Source: Costus lasius
Lineage: Eukaryota; Streptophyta; Magnoliopsida; Zingiberales; Costaceae
Assembly (NCBI GenBank): GCA_027563935.2
Contig: CM050449.1
Location: forward strand, 84,599,178-84,663,177
Length of the DNA stretch: 64,000 nt
Direction: 5' to 3'
How positions within the stretch are numbered: position 1 is the first letter of the stretch; every line of letters begins with the position of its first letter. Both the position numbers and the translations under genes were made by a program. Under the pieces are notes generated by a model. It did no database searches. It was not told where the DNA came from and saw only the letters and a list, made by a program, of their open reading frames with translations. Shown here piece after piece: positions 55,799 to 64,000 of this stretch.

Positions 55799-57630
55799 AT
55801 TGGTATCAGAGCCTGGTATTGTATGAATCATATGATTGCTTGATGTTAATTTGTGATCCTAGTTTGCGTTGCGTTTGATATGTAGATCTAGAAGTTATCA
55901 TCTTGCGCAACTACATGTTAGTTTGCGAAATTACATGATGTATGTTTTTACTTGTTGGCGCATGTTAAAGTGTTTTTGTAAAAACTTAACATCTTGCGTG
56001 CTCCATCTAGATCTATGAGCACCTACTATAAAACCTTAGACGGGTTATTAGGGTTGAAATCATCATCCAGTCTAGACCCAACAGTCTGATCAGACCATCT
56101 GACAGCCTAGATGGGTCGACCAGATGGCACCTATGCGCAAGCATGAGGTGGCTATAGGTCGACTGCATACTGGGCATGTAGCGATGTCTGATTGAGACAA
56201 CCAGTGAACGCTCATGATTTAGGCCCGGGGTCACACCCACTTGCCAAAACTCATGAGGGACGTTCAGCCCTTTAGACATGCATTGTTGACCATGAGGTCG
56301 ACTCAAGTCGGTTATGACTTGGTGCATGCAAGGGCAGTGGGTCTGACTAGATCTGATGAGTGGATCCCTATTAATGGACCGTTGTAAGGTAGTAGGGAAC
56401 ATAAGGAAATAAAATTGATGCCAATGGGATTTTCGAAAATTTTATTTTCTTGATTGGATCACATGTTGTTTGTATAACATGAATGAATGTTTATTTAATC
56501 TTATGTGGGCTGCCCAATTAATGTGTGTTGTGCTGGGGCCTGCGTGCCTGGATGTATATTGTAAATTATTATTGTGATCTGCGCATCACATTTTAATTAA
56601 TTTATAAAATGTAATTGACCTGCGAGTCAATCGTGTCTAGATAGATTAAATTGTAATTTAATCAGACATGAGCACAGAGCACACTTGGCAGAGGCGCATG
56701 CAGCAAGTGGCTTCACCAGTGGGAGGTCTAGGGTTCGACTCTAGGACAGGCGCATTTTACCTGGTGGGCGCATCTGAGCTGCAGTGGGCGCTTGGGCCCG
56801 GGTTGGGCCAGAGGAAATGCAAAAGACCCATGAAGAGCTCAAGTGAAGACTTAAGTTTATTAAGGTCTTACTTAGGCTTAATGGGCTTTTACCACATAAG
56901 ATCATCATGCTTTTAATTTACTGTTTAAGTAATTTAGTAACTGCATGATCTATTCTTCTGCTATCACCATAGGGTTTGAATGATAGTAAGAAGATAAAAG
57001 GACCGTTAAAATCCAACGTTAAATATCAAGCACGATAGCCTTCTGACGCGAAACCTCACTGTTCTGACTATCGTTGGGGCCGTGTTGTACCCACTCAGTG
57101 GGCACGCCCATCTATCTTCAGACGGTGTGTGATTACACCTGCGTGTTACAGAGAAGGGATTTATCGCTTCTCGTTGCTCAGCATAGCACGTGGTGGTCCA
57201 GGGAGTAGGTCGGGTCAGCTTGACCATGTTGGCTACATATTGAGCATATGGTAGCCATATGGAGGCAGCCATCTGTGGGATCAGAGACTGTGTTGTACCA
57301 ACTCAGTTGGCACAGTCTGCTGGATTGCCCAAATGAAGGGGAATCGCACGGGTTGGCGATTGGTAGGGATTGCCTACCAGAAATTAGTGCTTGTACTCTC
57401 TGTGCATCTTATCTCGCCTGAGCGGGACGCGGAGACCAAGTATGAAATCTGGATCCCATCTCACTAAAAGAGTTTTACTCTTTCGGGCTGTTTTGCTGGA
57501 TTTTTCAGTCAGATAAAATAGTGAGAAAAGAATCATTCTTAAGTCCTGAATTGATTCTAACATTGATACTGACCTTGCTGTTCTTGCATTGTTGTAGATT
57601 ACTGCAGCAACGAACACCACAGCGTTCAAT
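55799..57630 (+). other. F1-I leader with primer binding site
   Basis: The primer binding site TGGTATCAGAGC is 55801-55812. A tRNA-like segment is near 56685-56750 (TGGCAGAGGCG, then GGGTTCGACTCT about 45 bases later). The three-hairpin module is 57079-57434. The acceptor-like TTGTAG ends at 57597; the frame is open from 57598 into gag without an ATG. Confidence 0.86.
57079..57434 (+). other. Three-hairpin module of F1-I leader
   Basis: H1 57079-57108, H2 57285-57318, H3 57398-57434. The arms are those of F1-D, and the span is 356 nt. Confidence 0.65.
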
Positions 57631-58043
57631 GTGCGATCCCTACTGGAAAGGGAGAAGTTTGCTGGGCCAAACTTCTCAGACTGGTACGGACACCTTAAGA
57701 TTGTTCTTAAGGCTGAGAGGAAACTGTATGTCCTCGAGACGGCTATACCGCCTCAACCCGCAGCGAACGCCGCAAGGGCGGTTCGGGAAGCTTATGAAAA
57801 GCATGTCAATGATAGCATTGACGTCGCTTGCCTTATGCTAGCGTCTATGACGCCACAGCTGCAGCGTCAGCATGAGGATTTATCAGCTATAGAAATTATA
57901 GCAAACCTCAAGCTGCTGTATGCTGCACAGGCAAGGACTGAACGCTATAATTTGACGAAACTTTTCTTTCAGAGCAAACTGACTGAAGGGAGTCCAGTGG
58001 GAGCTCACGTGCTCAAGATGATTGGGTACAAGGAGGCTCTAGA
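57631..58043 (+). pseudogene. F1-I gag, N-terminal part
   Basis: Gag from VRSLLEREKFAGPNFSDWYGH to IGYKEAL, interrupted at a glutamate codon by the Tekay-type solo LTR. There is no ATG at the gag start (GCG where A and E have ATG/AGC). With the insert and one target copy set aside, the reading frame is unchanged into 62343. No other damage in this part. Confidence 0.9.
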
Positions 58044-58182
58044 TGTAAGATCCGGAAATTTAATAGCAGGTAAGAAAATAAAATTTTAGTTATCTAGCAT
58101 TTTTTGTGGAAATTTTTATGAGATAATGTCTTGATTTATGTATTTTCCTGCAATGTAAAAATATGTGTCGCGGAGAGGATTC

Positions 58183-59854
58183 TGTTGGGGTATGCCCTTA
58201 AGGCTAATGTTTGAAGCCTTGGGATTATTTCAGTATCATGTTTAAACTCTACGTTTATAAAGGCAATGGTTGTTATTCAGGTTGTTACATCATCTGCTGC
58301 AATATGTATACTTCTGAATAATGTCTCAATGCTATTCAGCTTGGCTGACATGCAGTTTTGTCCTTAGTCGAGATATCTTGGTGAACATGAGACAGCCTTG
58401 ATATGATTAAGACTAATATGTGTTCTAATCTTATAGGATGCTTCGAGCATGGAATAAGATGTAGACTCATGGGTACATTGGATGTACTGGACAGACCCTA
58501 CTTAGGATATTCAATTGCTTGTCACAATGTGAATAATCCTTATATGCAAACAAGTGGCATATTTCCTCTGACTTGAGATCACTTGTGTTTCTAAATGATG
58601 ATTGGCATTGTTTTGAGGTAGTTCGATATCATTTGAAACATAATGGTTATAGATTATCTTGGATAATGAGCATGAGTCATGTTAGGGCACTAGTGATAGA
58701 TATAGGATTGCCGTCTCCTTGATTGGAGTGTGATGTTCTATAGGGGCCCCCTGGATGAGATGATTGAGAAAGTGTATGGCCATACCCAGATGACTATGAT
58801 CATCTGATCTAATCATTCTCATCATATTGGAATTACAGGCTTGACACGCTTGTCCAATAAGAACGTCCAGTGGCAAAGGAAACACATATGCCTAGTGAGT
58901 TGGGTTCACACTTGTGCTGTGGTTTGGGTGTAGTCTTGGAAGACTCTTTCCTTTATATCGGGAGACAGTGATGTGTTGCTAGATACCCCTCACTGATCGT
59001 GATAACGTAAGTTATCGTTACCGACATTTAAAGGAAACCCTTAGGGTCGCACAATTTGATAATATGGCTTACTTAAGTCAGATCGTGTGGACTGAATTGT
59101 TCTGGTTCAGTTTAAAGGGATTTAATCTCTGATTGTAAGTGAGATCTGGTCTGGTCATGTTTGATTGATTAGGGCTTGAGATCGGTAAGCTTCGATCGAG
59201 AGAATTGATGCTAGATCGGTGAGATCAAGAGCATCAAGAGATGAACGGTTGGATCTTGAACCTTTAGGGTTTATTGTGATCTGAACCAGATGCTTGGCTT
59301 AATTGGTCTTTGAACCAAACCGAAATTGAACCAGCTCATCATGTGAGCGCATGGTTCAAGGGGAGAGCAAAATGCGTTCGGGTAAACCCATGGTCGCATG
59401 AACATTGGTGGTTTGCTATTTTTAGAAGCCATGAGGCCACGCCTCACGTTCACGCCAAGAGAAGTTTTATTCTCGCCTCTCGCCCCTCTCTCTAGAGGTT
59501 CACTCGTTGTGTGTCGCCTTGACGCTTTGGAGAGGATTCGGCCAAGAAGAAAAAAAACATCTCCTTCCCTTCCATTCGATCAGGAGACCTTGGAACCTTG
59601 CTAGCACGAGGAGCACTAAGGGAGTAGGCGCATTGATCACCTTGTGTGCGCACCATTTGGAGGAGAAGCGTTTGACTCTCTACTTCCTAGACGCCATCCA
59701 AGAAATGGCATCGGTAAGGATCGATTCTCATGTATACAAAATCTTAAAGTTGATCATATTGCATGCATCGATCTAGAAACCTTTTCCGCTGTGTTAAAAC
59801 CTCTGCATGCGCCTATTAGGGTTTCGCCCCCTCGTGGTAGGGTTTCGCCCCCTC
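58183..59854 (+). repeat. F1-J LTR, 3' end truncated
   Basis: An F1 LTR starting TGTTGGGGTATGCCC, ending in a short duplication of TAGGGTTTCGCCCCCTC (about 59816-59854) without the usual CA end. ATG-GCA-TCG followed by a perfect donor GTAAGG lies at 59705-59719. No internal region follows. Confidence 0.85.
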
Positions 59855-59974
59855 TGCAGCAGATGATGTAACAAACTGAATAACAACCATTGCCTTTATA
59901 AACTTAAGAGTTTATACATGATACTGATACAATCCCAAGGCCTCAAACATTAGCCTTAAGGGCATACCCCAACA
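59855..59974 (-). repeat. Inverted F1 LTR terminus (120 bp)
   Basis: The reverse complement of an F1 LTR start, ending CCCCAACA at 59974. It is fused head to head with F1-J. Flanks GATTC (58178-58182) and ATACT (59975-59979) do not match, so the pair is not one simple insertion. Confidence 0.82.
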
Positions 59975-62337
59975 ATACTAAAGGGTTATTGGATCTTCCA
60001 CTTATGTTGCTATTGGGTTTGGATTTTTTGGAGGCTTAGTGGGCAAAAATCGTAAAGCTAGAGGGATCCATGTTCACCCACGTTTCCCTCATTGCTCACG
60101 ATTTTTCTCCCTTGGGTGAAGGTGGCGGCTTGCTTTCTTCTCCCTTCTCCTCTTCTTGTGGCCGGCGGCGAGTGGTGGTGGAGGCGACTTCCGGCGACTC
60201 CTTGAGCACTTCCGGCGACGTGTGTGAAGGCGTGGGGAAGTGTGGCTTGGGAAGAACCGAAATCAAGTGAGTGGATCTTCTCTTTCACCTAGTTCATGTA
60301 TATTGTATTTTGGAATCGTTGCTTGATTTAGAGAAGATTGATGCTTAGAAATATGACATGAATTCTTGATCTCAAAGTAGTATGCGTTTCCATGCTTTTC
60401 CCCAAATTTCGAAACCCTAGTTTGCATGAAAATTAGGGCTTTTCATCTCTAAGACTTATAATCATCAATTAGACCTTGATTAAACATGTATGTGGCTTTA
60501 AACATTCAATTACATGAAGATTAGGGCTTAATTGAGAATTTCGCCCCTTCTTCATGAAATTGCTCCCAAATGTATGGGTAAAAATTGGGGCAAACCTGAT
60601 TTTCATGAAATTAGGTATATGAGGACTCTACCGTTATTTTTGGGGAATTTTTAGAAATAAAAATTTTTGTTGACTGAAATTGACCTAGGGGTAATTCGGT
60701 AAATTTTCTAGTTAAATTGGGGGAAAACTTGAAATTACGAATCTAAGGATCATGAGGGATGTAATGACTATTTTTACGAAATTTTTGGATAAGTTTTCCT
60801 GCATGACTTAAACTTTGAACTAGGGGCATTTCTGTCTTTTGTTATAAGAACTAGGAGAAAACTATGATTTTGTGATTTCCTGTATTTATGTATCTGCGGA
60901 TGAAATTTGGTGAATTTTCGGTATTAATATGTATTTTTAGTTGAATGGTGTATGTAGGAAGTATTGATGTGAAATATTGAATGATAACCTTGGATGATAA
61001 CTTAGAAAAGGTTAAACCATGTTTGCATGAAATTTAAGGACCTTTCCTGAACTTGATTGATGTGATGTTCGAGACAATGTTTGTGTTGTATGCACTCGAT
61101 AAGGGTCCTAGGCTTGAGTGGACTGAACCTAAGGGTCAACTAGAGCACTCAGTGAACAGTCATTCTGATTTGGAGTTGGGGAATCCACCCAACCTATTCC
61201 GATTTGTTTCCGGTAATGGAGGGACTGTTCTAGAGTCTAGTGACCAGGTTAGAGGTTCAGGTTTCCGGTTTATGTTAAGGGTATTTTGTCCAAGTGATAA
61301 ACCTTTTGAGAGTTGGGTGTTTGAAACAAAGTGCCACGTCTTGGTCAGACGGGGGCCACCTCTTGAATTCATTCACCTTCTGTTCTGTTCTGTTTGTGTT
61401 CCCGATAAGGGGGTGCGGTTGAGTGTCGTAGAGCAAAGTGCCACATCGTGACCTGGCGGGGGCCACCTCTTGAATCTACGCCTCACCATTGTTTTGTTGC
61501 AAGTTACTCTCAGTGCCTTGACGAGGGCCGGGTTGGACCCTTGGGGTCAATTCTGAATCACTGGACATTAGTTGTGTGATCCTTAGTCTGTTAGCCGGAT
61601 AGGCTGTTTTGTGTCTGGTTGCCCGAGGTTGTGGGTGTATTGTTCTCTGATTACGATTGTGATTTATGGTTTTCGGTTTTCTTATGTATCATACTTTGAC
61701 ATTTTCCGTTAAAAGCTTTGAAAAGATATCTGCATCTATTTTTGATTGTATATTAGTGGATGGTCGAACGAGACTATCTACTCACTGAGCCGTGTAGCTC
61801 ATTCCACGATATTTCCAGATGCAGGACAGGAGCCTACAGCGTGAGCGGATGTTTAGTTTTCTGACTTGATATTTTGGGGCCTGCGAGCCTGTGCTATTTT
61901 GAGGGCCGGATGTGGCCGAGGTTTTTATGATTTTATTCATTGACATGTTAGCCTGATGTGGCTGTTAGTTTTCGACTACTGTGATATTGTTGCCGGGTTG
62001 GCATTTGTTTTTGATACGACTGTTAAACCGAAGGCTTAAGCCTGTTTTCGGTGAATTCTGTTTTGTTCAGTGTCATTTGATTATGGTGATTTATTAGTTT
62101 GATGTTGTGATAAAGATTAAGAGTTTTGATTTCGAAATGGTATGTTTCAGCTTGTGTTTATAGAGCATGTACAGGAATTCCCTTAGTTTTTTTCTGGGGA
62201 CATGCTGTCGAAATTTTCCGAATCGTTTTCCGTAAGCTATCATTCCCTAGCATCTGTCTTGTTGTTTTGTGTGTGACGTTCCCAATTCTTCCGCAGTTTC
62301 TGTCTGTGATTGGGGTTTATTCTGAGGGGATGTTACA

Positions 62338-64000
62338 CTAGAGAAACTGGGACACACCATCAATCAGGAGCTTGTTGTAGATATCATCTTGCAGTCTCTC
62401 CCAGCCTCTTTCGATCCGTTCATCATTAATTTTAATATGAACAAGATCGACTGTACCCCGGCAGAGTTACTGAATATGCTCTTGACTACAGAGCAGACTC
62501 AGTCTCGTGAGAAGGGAACGCCTTCATCCTCTATCCTAATGTTTCCTTCCAGGAACAAGAAGAAGGGGAAGAAGGGCAAAGCCCCTATCAAGAGCTACAA
62601 CAAGGCTCTGAAACAAAAGCTCAAGCGGTCAAAGGAATACAGATGTTTCCATTGTGGCCAGCTGGGTCACTGGAAAAAGGACTGTAAAGCGCTCCAAGGA
62701 GATAAGAAGGGAAGCAACTCTTTCGCTTCTGGCTCAGGTATTTACGTGACTGAAGTCATGTTATCTTCTTCTATTTCATGGGTGTTAGACACTGCATGTG
62801 GAGTTCACATTTGTTCAAATGTACAGGAACTCAAGAGAAGAAGACAGGTGGGACAGCATGAGGTGGACCTACGAGTAGGAAACGGGGCACGGGTTGCTGC
62901 TGTTGCTGTAGGAGTTTATCACATCTCTTTACCATCTGGTCTTGTATTAGAACTGGACAATTGTTATTTTGTACCGAGCATAACTAAGAATATTATCTCT
63001 ATTCCTGCTCTTGTCAGGAAAGGGTTTTCCTTTGAATGCAAGATTTCAAAGTGTTATATTTCTTTTGATAATATTGTTTATGCTACTGGGTCAATTAACA
63101 ATGGGTTATTCATGTTGGACATGGAATGTTCAATACAACAGATTGATATTAAGAAAGCCAAGTATGCTGAAGACAGCACCTTGCTATGGCATAGTCGTTT
63201 AGGCCATATTAACAAGAAGCGCATTAAGCGGTTGCATGACCATGGACTGCTGGGATCATTCTCCTATGAGGAGCCTGATACATGCAAAGCTTGTTTAATG
63301 GGTAAAATGACGAAGTCTCCTTTTTCCAACAAAGGTCAAAGGGCTTCAGGTTTACTTGACCTCATTCACAGTGATGTGTGTGGGCCATTTAGTAAACATG
63401 CCAGAGGTGGCTATTCATACTTCATTATCTTTACTGATGATTTCAGTAGGTATGGTTATGTCTATCTAATGAGACATAAGAGTGAATCTTTTGACAAGTT
63501 CAAAGAGTTCAAAAATGAAGTACAAAATCAGCTAGGTCGAAATATCAAGGCACTTCGTTCAGATCGAGGTGGAGAATACTTGAGTCATGAGTTTACTGAC
63601 TATCTGAAGGAGTGTGGGATTATCTCACAGCTCACTCCGCCAGGAACACCGCAATGGAATGGTGTGTCCGAGAGGAGAAATAGAACCTTACTGGATATGG
63701 TTCGTTCTATGATGAGTTAGGCTACTCTACCTTACTCCTTTTGGGGATTTGCACTGGAAACAGCTGCAAAGGTACTAAACCGAGTGCCATCCAAGGCCGT
63801 TTCAAAGATGCCATATGAGTTATGGTATGGGAAACAGCCGAGCTTGACATTTATTAAGATCTGGGGTTGCGAGGCTTATGTCAAAAAGCTCGCCTCTGGG
63901 AAACTAGAGAGCAGATCTGAGAAATGTATCTTTGTCGGTTACCCTAAACAAACAAAGGGTTATTATTTCTACGATCCCAAAGAGAACAAAGTATTTGTTG
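62338..64000 (+). pseudogene. F1-I gag-protease-integrase, continued
   Basis: It resumes Gag after the solo LTR (EKLGHTINQELVVDII), with knuckle CFHCGQLGHWKKDC, protease DTACGVH, integrase zinc motif (HSRLGHIN, CKAC) and core (HSDVCGP, LRSDRGGEY, WNGVSERRNR). TAG 63718-63720 replaces the CAG of the MMSQATLPYS motif. It then stays open to the window end (GCEAYVKK, KCIFVGYP). RT and the 3' LTR should lie beyond. Confidence 0.92.

Larger units (their letters stand above)
58044..62337 (+). repeat. Tekay/Del-type gypsy solo LTR, itself interrupted
   Basis: Ends TGTAAGATCC and GGGATGTTACA, flanked by perfect CTAGA duplications (58039-58043 and 62338-62342). Without the nested F1 sequence (58183-59974) it is about 2.5 kb. 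CTCACTGAGCCGTGTAGCTC and CCAGATGCAGGACAGGAGCC near 61780-61835 are typical of Tekay/Del LTRs. No internal region or coding gene is present; the 132-codon ORF at 61053 is not recognised. Confidence 0.85.

Noticed and set aside
61053..61451. 132-codon ORF in the Tekay-type solo LTR
   Set aside because: No recognisable domain, and LTRs of this type carry chance ORFs; antisense ORFs overlap it.

Overview
The window is nuclear DNA of a flowering plant and is almost entirely nested LTR retrotransposons. The evidence is Ty1/copia polyproteins of the Angela/BARE-like type with ~1.6-2.0 kb LTRs and ~1.8 kb leaders, an Athila-type Ty3/gypsy element with an env-like ORF, a Tekay/Del-type gypsy solo LTR, chromovirus integrase remains, a hAT-type MITE and one nuclear-type tRNA-Cys gene. 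No ordinary host protein gene was found. The species cannot be named from this.

Two copia families are present. Family 1 (F1) LTRs start TGTTGGGGTATGCCC. Family 2 (F2) LTRs start TGTTRGTGTATATGCCC. Both are primed by initiator tRNA-Met (TGGTATCARAGC). Layout: F1-A (+, 1-8048, 5' LTR cut by the window edge) sits in the integrase of F1-B (-, 8049-13325). F1-B sits in the 3' LTR of F2-C (-, 13326-23694). F2-C carries an F2 solo LTR (14940-17185) in its reverse transcriptase, and its outer LTR end is fused to an inverted, 5'-truncated F2-F (+, 23695-27457). Next come Athila gag/protease and env-like remains (27458-31707). F1-D (+) follows: its 5' half is 31708-36631 and its 3' end 45987-47802, split by a nearly complete F1-E (-, 36890-45986) plus a recombinant leader piece (36632-36889). 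The Athila 3' region and LTR (47803-50156) then abut a chromovirus integrase tail (50157-50422).

From 50423 to 54161 is the only stretch not dominated by long elements. It has tRNA-Cys(GCA), a 486-bp hAT-like MITE and AT-rich sequence. F1-I (+, 54162 to window end) follows, with a Tekay-type solo LTR (58044-62337, perfect 5-bp target duplication) inside its gag; that solo LTR is itself invaded by an F1 LTR and an inverted F1 LTR end.

All coding regions are retrotransposon gag-pro-int-RT-RNase H polyproteins. Most keep one long frame broken by a few nonsense codons, nearly all C-to-T type. The most interesting signals are in the F1 leaders. First, every leader-bearing F1 copy has an ATG triplet pair near the end of its 5' LTR followed at once by GT(A/T), and a textbook branch point, pyrimidine tract and AG just before gag. 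Joining these keeps the gag frame and could supply the start codon that several copies lack at gag. Second, three hairpins of one shared architecture lie over a 356-359 nt module in all six leaders of both families, with compensatory base changes between families. Athila also carries ~70-72-bp tandem palindrome arrays (TTTACGGTACCGTAA type).
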